Source: Caldilinea sp. CFX5
GTDB taxonomy: Bacteria; Chloroflexota; Anaerolineae; Caldilineales; Caldilineaceae
DNA length: 28,205 nt
Direction of reading: 5' to 3'
Assembly (NCBI GenBank): GCA_021405325.1
Contig: QWII01000146.1
Span: 1 to 28,205 of the forward strand
Part shown: piece after piece, positions 14,662-21,980 of the stretch
Position numbering within the stretch: position 1 is the stretch's first letter
Layout of the letters: each line of letters begins with the position of its first letter
Made by a program: the position numbers and the translations under genes
Notes under the pieces: generated by a model
What the model was told of the DNA's origin: nothing
The model's database searches: none
Seen by the model: the letters and a program-made list of their open reading frames with translations, nothing else

Positions 14662-15744
14662 ATGCCCTATAAAGTCATCCTTGTCGGCACGGGCGGTCAG
14701 GGCCGCGCCTGGTGCCAACGCTTTTTGCCGCCGAACATCCAAGATGGCCTGCTGGAAGTGGTCGCCGCCGTCGATGTCAACCCGGAAGCCTTCAAGAACG
14801 CCCAGGAGCATCTCGGTTTGCCGCCGGCAAAATGTTACACCGACACCCAACGCGCCTTTGACGAAAACCCGGCGGACTTTTGTGTAATCGTCACCCCGCC
14901 GGCCTTTCACGAAGCGGTGGTCGATGTGGCGTTGGCGCACAACATGCACATCCTCTCGGAAAAACCCATCGCCGACACGCTGGAAGGCGCGGTGCGCATT
15001 GCCGAAAAGGTCAAGCGCGCCGGCAAAAAGATGGGCGTCACCATGAGCCACCGCTTTGATCAGGACAAGACCACTCTGCGCCAGGAGTTACGCTCCGGTC
15101 GCAATGGCGCTATCGACTACCTGATCTGTCGCTTCACCTGCAACATGCGCAACTTTGGCGACTGGGGCGCCCATTTCCGCCACACCATGAAAGATGCGCT
15201 CATGATCGAAGGCTCGGTTCACCACCTGGACATTTTGGCCGACCTGGCCGGCGCCAAGTGCGACACCCTCTACGCCCAGACCTGGAACCCAACCTGGGGC
15301 GAATATGGCGGCGACTCGCAGGGCTTAGTGACCATGCACTTTGAAAACGGCGTGCGCGCCTTCTATGAAGGGGCCAAGACCAACAGCGTCGGTCTCAACG
15401 GCTGGGCGCAGGAATATGTGCGCGCCGAATGTGAAAAGGCCACGCTGATCATGGATCGCCGGCGCGTCGAACGCCACCCCTACGAAGGCGGTCGCATCTA
15501 CAAACGGGAGGGCGAAGGCGTGGAAATCACCCCCCTCGAACAGCGCAAATGGATGAACACCTGGCTGGTCGAGCAATTTGTCCAATGGCTGGATGGCGGC
15601 CCACAGATGGAAACCAACATTGAAGCGAATCTACAATCGGTCGCGCTCATCTTCGCCGCCATCCAAAGCAGCCAGACCGGCCAACCCGTCAAAGTACAAG
15701 AACTCTTGGAAGCTACTCGCCGTCAGGTGCAAGCTTCCCTATGA
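14662..15744 (+). CDS. Gfo/Idh/MocA family NAD(P)-dependent oxidoreductase
   Basis: This 360-aa cytosolic dehydrogenase of sugars, inositols or related polyols has an N-terminal Rossmann fold with the nucleotide motif VGTGGQG (8-14), an acidic residue at the end of strand 2 (AAVDVN), and the family signature SEKPIADT (Lys101). The C-terminal alpha/beta domain carries EGSVHHLDIL (about 183-192), the His/Asp region that usually forms the active site. The length is typical. It heads a run of genes with a PhyH-type oxygenase, a sugar-binding lipoprotein and two ABC permeases, suggesting oxidation of an imported sugar or polyol. The substrate is not determinable. The start has only a weak AGAAAG ribosome site. 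Confidence 0.92.
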   Translation: MPYKVILVGTGGQGRAWCQRFLPPNIQDGLLEVVAAVDVNPEAFKNAQEHLGLPPAKCYTDTQRAFDENPADFCVIVTPPAFHEAVVDVALAHNMHILSEKPIADTLEGAVRIAEKVKRAGKKMGVTMSHRFDQDKTTLRQELRSGRNGAIDYLICRFTCNMRNFGDWGAHFRHTMKDALMIEGSVHHLDILADLAGAKCDTLYAQTWNPTWGEYGGDSQGLVTMHFENGVRAFYEGAKTNSVGLNGWAQEYVRAECEKATLIMDRRRVERHPYEGGRIYKREGEGVEITPLEQRKWMNTWLVEQFVQWLDGGPQMETNIEANLQSVALIFAAIQSSQTGQPVKVQELLEATRRQVQASL

Positions 15745-15848
15745 GTGACCAGTGAGACAGTAGGACAGTGAGACAGTGAGACAGTGAGACAGTGAGACAG
15801 CACAAACTGATCCACTGACCTACTGTCTTACTGTCCTACTGACCTACT
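15745..15848. repeat. GACAGTGA tandem repeat with inverted partner
   Basis: GACAGTGA is repeated in tandem about four and a half times (about 15766-15800), preceded by variants, and followed by complementary units (CTACTGTCTTACTGTCCTAC). The whole can fold into an imperfect hairpin. The unit matches the repeat at 4500-4680. Confidence 0.8.
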
Positions 15849-15877
15849 CCTTGCTCTAATCATCAATGGAGGTACAA

Positions 15878-16645
15878 ATGGCTCTTACCCAAGATCAACT
15901 CTTTGAATTTGATGTCCAAGGCTACTTGCATCTACGCAACGCCCTCACCCCCGCCGAAGTCGTCGAGTACACCGCCTGGATGGACGAAGCCCAAGCCACC
16001 GATGTCCAGGCGCTCAACGCCGACTTTCCCGAAGGTCTCAAACAGCAACTAAACCGCCCCGTCTCGCGCATGGTGGACGCCGACACCCGCTTTGCTTGTC
16101 TCTTCGATCACCCAGTGGTTGCGCCCTATCTGGTCGAATTTCTGGGGCCGGACTACAAACACATTGACAACGATCTCTACTACACCTACCCCGGCTTCCA
16201 GGGTGGCCACTGGCACCGCGGCGTGCGCACCCACCCCACCGGCCATGTCGTCGATGGCAAGTTTATCTGCCCGATGGTCAAAGTCTTCTACTGCATGAGC
16301 GATGTCGGCCCCGGCGAAGGCGAATTTGTCGTTATCCCCGGCTCGCACAAAGCCATGTTCAAGCTGGAATGGGAGGGCCGCATCGACCTGCCCGGCCAAC
16401 ACATCTTCGACAACATCAAAGCCGGCGACGTGATCATCTTCAACGAAGGCTTGATCCACAACGGTCGCCCCAACCCCAGCCAGAAGACGCGCAAAACCTT
16501 GATCATCAACTTTGGCCGCAGCGACGCCGGCGTCTGGCGCGGCTACCGCCCCAAAGCGGAAACCCTGGCCGCCATCACCCCCAGCCAGCGCGCGATTCTG
16601 TCCAATCGCAACCCTGAGTTCTGGAAAGAACCGGCGTTGGCCTGA
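15878..16645 (+). CDS. PhyH-family Fe(II)/2-oxoglutarate oxygenase with an HxG motif
   Basis: This 255-aa protein has the phytanoyl-CoA dioxygenase-like double-stranded beta-helix. The proximal metal motif is at 111-115, GHWHRG: His113 aligns with the first iron ligand, and Gly115 sits where Asp is normal (compare WHSD in ectoine hydroxylase). The distal part is canonical: GEGEFVVIPGSHK, then His194 in LIHNGRPNP and Arg205, which would hold 2-oxoglutarate. HxG or HxA is known from Fe/2-oxoglutarate halogenases, where chloride fills the free site. An altered or lost activity is equally possible. The ATG at 15878 has GGAGG seven bases upstream; an ATG at 15866 overlaps that site and is rejected. 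Genes on both sides suggest sugar-like small-molecule metabolism. Confidence 0.88.
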   Translation: MALTQDQLFEFDVQGYLHLRNALTPAEVVEYTAWMDEAQATDVQALNADFPEGLKQQLNRPVSRMVDADTRFACLFDHPVVAPYLVEFLGPDYKHIDNDLYYTYPGFQGGHWHRGVRTHPTGHVVDGKFICPMVKVFYCMSDVGPGEGEFVVIPGSHKAMFKLEWEGRIDLPGQHIFDNIKAGDVIIFNEGLIHNGRPNPSQKTRKTLIINFGRSDAGVWRGYRPKAETLAAITPSQRAILSNRNPEFWKEPALA

Positions 16646-16680
16646 GGAAAGACAAGAAGACAGGAAGACAAGAAGATAGG
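16646..16680. repeat. AAGACAAGAAGACAGG tandem tract
   Basis: About three degenerate AGACAAGA-type units follow the stop of the oxygenase gene. The tract is the reverse-complement type of the one at 3888-3932. No inverted partner is present locally. Confidence 0.55.
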
Positions 16681-16788
16681 GGTCAGCAACAACATGCTTT
16701 TACGAGCGGATGGGTCGGCACGGTGAAATCACTCCTGTACGACAACCAATCCGTTACTTTCTCGAATCCGTTATTCCAAGGAGGGATC

Positions 16789-18141
16789 ATGACAAATTTC
16801 GTACAGAGTGGAATGAGTCGCCGGTCGATGCTCAAATGGCTGGCAATGGCGTCGGGTGGTGCGATGATGGCGGCTTGTGTCCCGGCGGCCCAACCGGGCG
16901 CCGGCACGGAAGCCAGCGCTGATGGCGCAACTGCCGAAAAGAGTGAACTGGGCGTGCTGGTCTGCTGCTACACCACGCCGGAAGTTGAATTGCGCGAAGC
17001 CTACAACAAAAAATTTATTGAAGTCTACCCCAGCGCCGGCATCAATATGGAGTTGCTGGCCGGCCAGAACTATTTTGAAAAGCTACAAACCTTGATCGCC
17101 GCCGGCACGCCGCCCGATGTCTTTGACATGTGGGAAGGCTATATCCAGCCCTACGCCAAGAATGGCGCCCTGCTCAACATGGACCCGCTGCTGGAAGCTG
17201 ACGAGAAGATCAAAAAAGATGATCTGGTGCCGGCTGCCGTCGCCCCGGCCAGTTGGGAAGGCAGCATCTATTCGCTCACCATCGGCTTTATGCCCGGCCC
17301 CATCTCGCTCTACTACAACACCAAACATTACGAAGAAGCCGGTCTGGACGCCCCCACGCCCGACTGGACCTGGGACGATCTACGCAAAGCTGCCCAGGCG
17401 CTGACCAAAGACACCAACAGCGACGGCACACCCGAAACCTGGGGCCTCTCTTTTGATCTCTGGTTTGTGCCCTGGCTCTACTGGATCTGGTCGAACGGCG
17501 GTGATGTCTTTAACGCCGAACAGACCGCATCCACCATCGACGACCCTAAGAGCGCTGCCGCTATCCAATACTGGGCCGATCTGGTCAATGTAGACAAGGT
17601 CGCCGTGCCGCCGGCTACGCTTTCCTCCATGCAGGGTGGCGTCAATGCCTTTATGAGCGGCGCTGTCTCTATGTATCTAGGCAACACCTGGGATGTTTCC
17701 ACCCTCAAGCAGGCGCAGGATTTCTCCTGGAAGGCGGTCCTTTCGCCCAAAGCCAACGATGGCAACCGCATCTGGTATGAACACTTCTGGTGCTGGGCCA
17801 TCTCGTCGCAAACCAAGGTGGCCGATGTCGCCTGGGACTTTGCGCGCGACTTCGTTCTCGACCGTGTGATCGACCCGGCCACGCCGACGATCCCGCCGTT
17901 GAAACAACTGCTCGACAAGTTTAATACGCCAACCAACGAGGAATTGGGCTACACCCCCCTCATCACCCTCGCCACTGAACCCAATCTCTTCCGCATTCCC
18001 GGCTCCGGCGACAAGTGGGACAAGATCAGCGGCCTGATCCAGGCCGAACTCGATCTCGTCTTTATTGCCGAAAAAACCGCCGCCGAGGCTGCCGCCACGG
18101 TGGCGCCGACGATTAATGAGGAATTGGCGCGTACGAGTTAG
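16789..18141 (+). CDS. ABC transporter substrate-binding lipoprotein (family 1, sugar type)
   Basis: This 450-aa extracytoplasmic binding protein starts with a twin-arginine-like signal (MSRRSMLKWLAMASGG, Arg at 11-12) ending in a lipobox with Cys30 (MMAAC), so it is probably Tat-exported and lipid-anchored. The mature part fits family 1 solute-binding proteins for sugars and oligosaccharides: FEKLQTLIAAGTPPDVFDMW, ISLYYNTKHYEEAGLDAPTP, WTWDDLRKAAQALT, and NAFMSGAVSMYLGNTWDV. Many Trp and Tyr residues suit sugar stacking. The ATG at 16789 has a strong GGAGG ribosome site. An in-frame ATG at 16723 is rejected because it would bury the signal. It precedes two permease genes, and a 28-bp hairpin after its stop may keep its mRNA more abundant than theirs. 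Confidence 0.93.
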   Translation: MTNFVQSGMSRRSMLKWLAMASGGAMMAACVPAAQPGAGTEASADGATAEKSELGVLVCCYTTPEVELREAYNKKFIEVYPSAGINMELLAGQNYFEKLQTLIAAGTPPDVFDMWEGYIQPYAKNGALLNMDPLLEADEKIKKDDLVPAAVAPASWEGSIYSLTIGFMPGPISLYYNTKHYEEAGLDAPTPDWTWDDLRKAAQALTKDTNSDGTPETWGLSFDLWFVPWLYWIWSNGGDVFNAEQTASTIDDPKSAAAIQYWADLVNVDKVAVPPATLSSMQGGVNAFMSGAVSMYLGNTWDVSTLKQAQDFSWKAVLSPKANDGNRIWYEHFWCWAISSQTKVADVAWDFARDFVLDRVIDPATPTIPPLKQLLDKFNTPTNEELGYTPLITLATEPNLFRIPGSGDKWDKISGLIQAELDLVFIAEKTAAEAAATVAPTINEELARTS

Positions 18142-18156
18142 TTGGTTGGTTCGTTG

Positions 18157-18221
18157 GTTGGTTGGTTGGTTCGTTGGTTGGTTTAGCCTGTCGAAACCAA
18201 CCAACGAACCAACCAACCAAC
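18157..18221. repeat. Intercistronic hairpin made of GGTTGGTT units
   Basis: Arms 18157-18184 and 18194-18221 form a perfect 28-bp stem with a 9-base loop (AGCCTGTCG). Each arm consists of TTGG/CCAA tetramer repeats with one CGTT interruption. It lies between the binding-protein and first permease genes, a classic place for a hairpin that protects the upstream message. Confidence 0.85.
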
Positions 18222-18240
18222 TATCAAACAAAGGCTTTTT

Positions 18241-19140
18241 ATGACATCCTTCCGCCGCCGCGAAGCCTTCATGGGCTATCTCTTTCTGAGTCCCTGGCTG
18301 CTGGGCTTTTTAATTTTTCTGGCGGGGCCGATGGTCGCCTCGCTCTATTTTAGCTTTACCGAATATAAGGTGATCAAAGCGCCGCTCTGGATTGGGTTGG
18401 CGAACTACCAGCGCATGTTGGGCGATGATCTCTTCTGGCATTCGTTGAGTGTGACGGCGCGCTATACAGTGGCGAGTGTGCCGCTTGGCATTGCCGTGGC
18501 CTTGGCGTTGGCGACCTTGCTCAATCAGCGCATTATCCTGTTGGGCCTCTTTCGCACCCTCTTCTACCTGCCCTCGCTCGTCTCCGGGGTGGCGGTGGCG
18601 ATTGTCTTTGCCTGGCTCTTTAATGGCCAATTTGGCGTCCTCAACTATCTGCTCTCCTTTGTCGGCATCAAGGGGCCGAATTGGTTGGGCAGTCCCAGTT
18701 GGGCGCTGTGGGCTTTTGTTCTGATGGGATTATGGGGCGTGGGGGGCAATGTGGTCATCTTCCTGGCGGCCTTACAAGGTGTGCCGCGTGCCCTTTATGA
18801 AGCAGCGGAGATCGACGGTGCGACCCCCTGGCGGCGCTTCCGCCACATCACCCTGCCCATGATCTCGCCGGCTATTCTCTTTGTGGCGATCATGGGCGTC
18901 ATCGGCAGCTTCCAGACTTTCACCCAATCGTACATCATGACCGGCGGCGGCCCGGCCAACTCGACGCTCTTCTATCTGCTCTATCTCTACAAGAATGCCT
19001 TTAACTGGTTCGAGATGGGCTATGCCTCGGCGCTGGCGTGGTTGCTCTTCCTGATAATCATTGTCTGCACCATGCTGTTGCTGCGCACTTCGGCGCGCTG
19101 GGTCTATTATGAAGGCGATACGGAGAAACAGGGGGCGTAA
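18241..19140 (+). CDS. ABC sugar transporter permease, MalF/UgpA type
   Basis: This 299-aa inner-membrane permease has about six helices, first at about 14-36 (LFLSPWLLGFLIFLAGPMV). The cytoplasmic EAA loop contacting the ATPase reads YEAAEIDGATPWRRFRHITLP (about 180-200), close to consensus. Length matches the short sugar permeases of the CUT1 class. The ATG is preceded by AAAGG six bases upstream. It lies 3 bp before the second permease, so they should form a heterodimer with it. No ATPase gene is next to them; CUT1 systems often share an ATPase encoded elsewhere. Confidence 0.94.
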   Translation: MTSFRRREAFMGYLFLSPWLLGFLIFLAGPMVASLYFSFTEYKVIKAPLWIGLANYQRMLGDDLFWHSLSVTARYTVASVPLGIAVALALATLLNQRIILLGLFRTLFYLPSLVSGVAVAIVFAWLFNGQFGVLNYLLSFVGIKGPNWLGSPSWALWAFVLMGLWGVGGNVVIFLAALQGVPRALYEAAEIDGATPWRRFRHITLPMISPAILFVAIMGVIGSFQTFTQSYIMTGGGPANSTLFYLLYLYKNAFNWFEMGYASALAWLLFLIIIVCTMLLLRTSARWVYYEGDTEKQGA

Positions 19141-19143
19141 GCG

Positions 19144-20049
19144 ATGATCAAACCACAAACACTCAACACGGGCACGGTGAAACCGACGACCGGTAAGCGC
19201 ACCCTGGTCAAGCGCCAACTACTGCGCACAATCCTGCAACAGGCGTTGGTCTATCTTTTGCTCTTCATCTTTGGCGCCGCGTTTTTGTTGCCCTTTCTCT
19301 GGATGCTCTCGTCGTCGCTCAAGGCGCCGGGGGCCGGTTTCAAATTCCCGCCCGAATTTATTCCCAAAGAATTTCTCTGGAGTAATTACCCGCGCGTCTT
19401 TGAGTTGATCCCCTTTACCACCTTTCTGCAAAATAGTTTGCTGGTCGCGGGCCTCTCGCTCTTAGGGGAAATTATCTCAGCGTCGCTGGTGGCCTATTCG
19501 TTTGCCCGGCTGCGCTTTCCGGGGCGGGACACGCTCTTCTTGCTCGTCCTCGCCACCATGATGATCCCCTACCCGGTGACGATGGTGCCGACCTTTATCC
19601 TTTTCAAGCTGTTGGGTTGGGTCAATACCTATTTGCCATTGGTCCTGCCCCCCTGGTTTGGGCCGGCCTTTTCGATCTTCCTGTTGCGCCAGTTCTTTCT
19701 CACCATCAACCGGGAACTGGACGAAGCCGCCAAAGTGGATGGCGCCAGCGAATTTCTCATCTACCGGCGCATCATCATGCCCCTCTCCAAGCCGGTGCTG
19801 GCGACGGTGGCGATCTTTGGCTTTGTCGCCTACTGGAATGACTTTTTGGGGCCACTCATCTACCTGAGCGACAGCAGCCTCTACACCCTGGCGCTGGGCA
19901 TGAATTTTCTACGCTCCTTCCGTGGCGGCGGTGAACTGGCGATCCAAATGGCGGCTAGCGTCATGTTTGTCACGCCCTGTATTATCCTCTTCCTGATTGC
20001 CCAACAATATGTAGTTGAAGGGATTGTGACAACGGGGATCAAGGGGTGA
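19144..20049 (+). CDS. ABC sugar transporter permease, MalG/UgpE type
   Basis: This 301-aa second permease has a first helix at about 35-57 (LVYLLLFIFGAAFLLPFLWML), a conserved SSSLKAPG segment after it, and an EAA loop LDEAAKVDGASEFLIYRRIIMP near residue 200. Both features are typical of the MalG-like partner in CUT1 transporters. The start ATG follows the previous stop by three bases, indicating translational coupling. Its stop TGA overlaps a GTG that opens the degenerate nucleotidyltransferase-like frame (20046). Together with the lipoprotein at 16789 it forms an import system for a sugar-like solute. Confidence 0.94.
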   Translation: MIKPQTLNTGTVKPTTGKRTLVKRQLLRTILQQALVYLLLFIFGAAFLLPFLWMLSSSLKAPGAGFKFPPEFIPKEFLWSNYPRVFELIPFTTFLQNSLLVAGLSLLGEIISASLVAYSFARLRFPGRDTLFLLVLATMMIPYPVTMVPTFILFKLLGWVNTYLPLVLPPWFGPAFSIFLLRQFFLTINRELDEAAKVDGASEFLIYRRIIMPLSKPVLATVAIFGFVAYWNDFLGPLIYLSDSSLYTLALGMNFLRSFRGGGELAIQMAASVMFVTPCIILFLIAQQYVVEGIVTTGIKG

Positions 20050-20337
20050 CAGTCGTTGCCTTGCGCCATTCAACTGGCCATGATCAGGCTGACCGCGCCA
20101 TGCAAGAGGTTGTCGCCCGCTTTGAAAACGTCTTCCCGCAACGGGTGGTTGGCTACTTTATGGAAGGAAGGTATGTGGCGCTATCAGATTCCCGCGCTTC
20201 CTGGTGAACAAGCAGAATTGCGTGTGATCTTGTGCGAAACCTTACGCTTTGAAAATCATTTCTTGGGTTGCTACCACACCTTTCTGCTTGCCCAACTTCC
20301 TAGCTCAAACCAAGAAGCGCAGCAAGCTGCCTCGTAG
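20046..20337 (+). pseudogene. Internally deleted nucleotidyltransferase-like gene
   Basis: A GTG overlapping the permease stop opens a 53-codon frame (to 20207) reading HSTGHDQADRAMQEVVARF and ENVFPQRVVGYFMEG, which resembles the opening strand and helix of small nucleotidyltransferase-domain proteins. These normally continue with GSYADG and a DxD catalytic motif, absent here. From about 20166 a second frame takes over (MWRYQIPALPGEQAELRV, ETLRFENHFLGCYHTFLLAQL) to a stop at 20337, which looks like the C-terminal helical end of the same kind of protein. The likeliest reading is loss of the catalytic middle with a frameshift. Family assignment rests on recalled pattern and is uncertain. Confidence 0.4.
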
Positions 20338-20383
20338 TGCTGCGGAAAACGCGACCAAAATTTACGATCAAAGAGGAGAGTTT

Positions 20384-20545
20384 GAGAGGGGAAAATTCAT
20401 CCAACGACTAATGAACATTAGGTAAATAAACCGGTAATCGTAGGTGCGGTTTGTAACCGCACTTGCTCCCTGGGAACCGTGCGGTTACAAACCGCACCTA
20501 CGATTCCTAACTCCCATAAGTCGGTTGGCTTTCTTTTCCCCTCTC
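20384..20545. repeat. Nested inverted repeat (possible MITE-like element)
   Basis: The inner arms 20436-20462 and 20479-20505 are perfect 27-bp reverse complements (core GTAGGTGCGGTTTGTAACCGC), and each arm itself holds a GCGGTT/AACCGC mini-palindrome. Outer arms 20384-20395 and 20534-20545 (GAGAGGGGAAAA and its complement) extend the symmetry, with imperfect matching between (CCAACGACT versus CCAACCGACT). The size of about 160 bp and the nested symmetry suit a miniature element. The spacer 20338-20598 holds nothing else recognisable. Confidence 0.7.
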
Positions 20546-20598
20546 GTCTGCGAAGCTGGATGTACCCCCCCTATTAGAACAAGTGTTCCTTTACGGTG

Positions 20599-20627
20599 TT
20601 GACATTTAGTGTAAAATATGATAAGAT
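20599..20627 (+). promoter_or_regulatory. Candidate promoter for tnpB
   Basis: TTGACA (20599-20604), a 17-bp spacer and TAAGAT (20622-20627) form a good sigma-70-type promoter. Transcription would start about 7 bases after the -10, which is close to the TTG start codon at 20640, so the message would be nearly leaderless. Confidence 0.5.
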
Positions 20628-20639
20628 ACACCGATTCGA

Positions 20640-21770
20640 TTGACATACAAGTACCGCCTTACTCCGACTAGCGCCCAACGGACAAGCCTTGATCGAGTGC
20701 TTGAGACGTGCCGCCGCGTCTACAATGATACGCTGGCGATTCGCAAAGACACCTACGAACAAGCGGGGAAATCGTTGGGGCTGTATGAGACAAACAAACT
20801 GCTCACGCAATGGAAAACCGAAAAGCCAGCGTTGAAAGGCGTTCACTCGCAAGTGTTGCAGAACGTGCAAGAGCGGGTAGAACTGGCTTTTAAGGCGTTC
20901 TTTCGCCGTGTCAAGGCCGGTGAGACTCCTGGCTACCCGCGGTTTAAGGGCTATGGTCGCTACGATTCGTTCACCTTCAAGCAATCTGGTTTCAAACTGG
21001 ACGGTGATAGATTGACGATCTCCAAAGTTGGTGCCGTTAAGGTTAAACTGCATCGTCCCATCTGTGGCGACATTAAGACGCTAACGATTCAGCGCGATTC
21101 TGTTGGTAACTGGTACGCTTGTTTCTCCTGTGAGTGTGAACCAACGCCGCTGCCGACCACTCACAACGTTGTCGGTGTTGACTTGGGCTTGACCACCTTT
21201 GCCTATTTCAGCAACGGTGCCAAGATTGAACGTCAGCGTTGGATGAAGCAAGATGCCAAAGACATCGCCCGTTTGCAACGCAAGAAAGAAAAGTTTGTTA
21301 AGGGTAGCGCAGAGCGGCGCAAGGTTGTTCATGCCCTTTGCCATGCTTATGAACGTGCTGCCAACCGGCGTAATAACTTCGCTCATCAGGAATCGCGCAG
21401 GCTGGTGAATGAATACCAGTTCATCGCTTTTGAAAAACTCGACATTCAGGAGATGCAAGTCAACGGTAGCAAGACAATCAGCCGGGGCATTGCGGATGTC
21501 GCTTGGGGTCAATTCGTGCAATTCACCACCTACAAAGCTGCAAACGCTGGTCGGGGTGTTGCACTGGTTAACCCAAGAGGCACCACGCAAGAATGCTCCG
21601 GTTGTGGTTCGCTTGTTCCCAAAGACTTGTCTGTGCGTAGCCATGATTGTCCTACCTGCGGCCTGAAGATCAGTCGTGATCTCAACGCTGCTTTGAATAT
21701 TCTTGCTCGTGGATTAGCGAGCATTGGCGCTACCTCGGTAGACGAAGCCATAGAAGCCCACGTGCTTTAG
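20640..21770 (+). CDS. tnpB: TnpB, RNA-guided nuclease of an IS605-type element
   Basis: This 376-aa protein has an N-terminal OrfB helix-turn-helix region (YKYRLTPTSAQRTSLD, LETCRRVYNDTL) and a RuvC-like nuclease core with all three acidic residues: Asp181 (GVDLGLTTFA), Glu265 (FEKLDIQ) and Asp347 (RDLNAALNIL). Between the last two is a four-Cys zinc ribbon (Cys319, 322, 337, 340; CSGC...CPTC). TnpB proteins are ancestors of Cas12 and cut DNA guided by an RNA made from the element's right end. Length is normal and no lesion is seen. The start is TTG at 20640. An ATG at 20618 is in another frame and stops soon. No ribosome site is visible, consistent with a short-leader message. Confidence 0.9.
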   Translation: MTYKYRLTPTSAQRTSLDRVLETCRRVYNDTLAIRKDTYEQAGKSLGLYETNKLLTQWKTEKPALKGVHSQVLQNVQERVELAFKAFFRRVKAGETPGYPRFKGYGRYDSFTFKQSGFKLDGDRLTISKVGAVKVKLHRPICGDIKTLTIQRDSVGNWYACFSCECEPTPLPTTHNVVGVDLGLTTFAYFSNGAKIERQRWMKQDAKDIARLQRKKEKFVKGSAERRKVVHALCHAYERAANRRNNFAHQESRRLVNEYQFIAFEKLDIQEMQVNGSKTISRGIADVAWGQFVQFTTYKAANAGRGVALVNPRGTTQECSGCGSLVPKDLSVRSHDCPTCGLKISRDLNAALNILARGLASIGATSVDEAIEAHVL

Positions 21771-21790
21771 CCGTGGGAGTAGTCACCAAC
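21640..21790 (+). ncRNA. Probable omegaRNA (reRNA) region at the right end of the tnpB element
   Basis: In characterised systems the guide RNA overlaps the tnpB 3' end and runs through the element's right end, with the guide taken from the flank. Here the hairpin 21757-21777 and AGTAGTCAC mark that end, so the guide would begin near 21785-21792 (CAACACTAACG...). The 5' limit is assumed, not seen. Confidence 0.4.
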
Positions 21791-21980
21791 ACTAACGTCA
21801 TTATCTACGTGATTTTGCGTAGGATAGACCGCGCCTTTATCGCCATTGCAGCAGTTTCCTCCTGCCAAAGCTCCTATAGAATATTGCGTCATTTCCTTGT
21901 CACGCTGGCGTCAAATTTCTGTTACAGTGAAGCCTATGATCGCAGAATCGTGGCTGAACAAGCGGCGGAAAGGAATGACG

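Larger units (their letters stand above)
20570..21790 (+). mobile_element. Solo tnpB insertion element (IS200/IS605 superfamily, IS1341 type)
   Basis: The element carries tnpB but no tnpA. The likely left end has a small hairpin (GAACAAGTGTTC, about 20578-20589). The right end just after tnpB shows a subterminal hairpin CCCACG (21757-21762) with CGTGGG (21772-21777), followed by AGTAGTCAC, matching the usual right-end style of the superfamily. Exact boundaries are not certain: elements of this type make no target duplications. Without a partner transposase it would depend on one acting in trans. Confidence 0.7.

Noticed and set aside
15745..15848. Possible CRISPR array or tandem-repeat protein gene
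   Set aside because: Eight-base units have no spacers, and all frames across the tract lack start signals.
20574..21053. 159-aa minus-strand frame opposite the 5' end of tnpB
   Set aside because: It is antisense to the tnpB N-terminal domain, has no ribosome site and no recognised homology.
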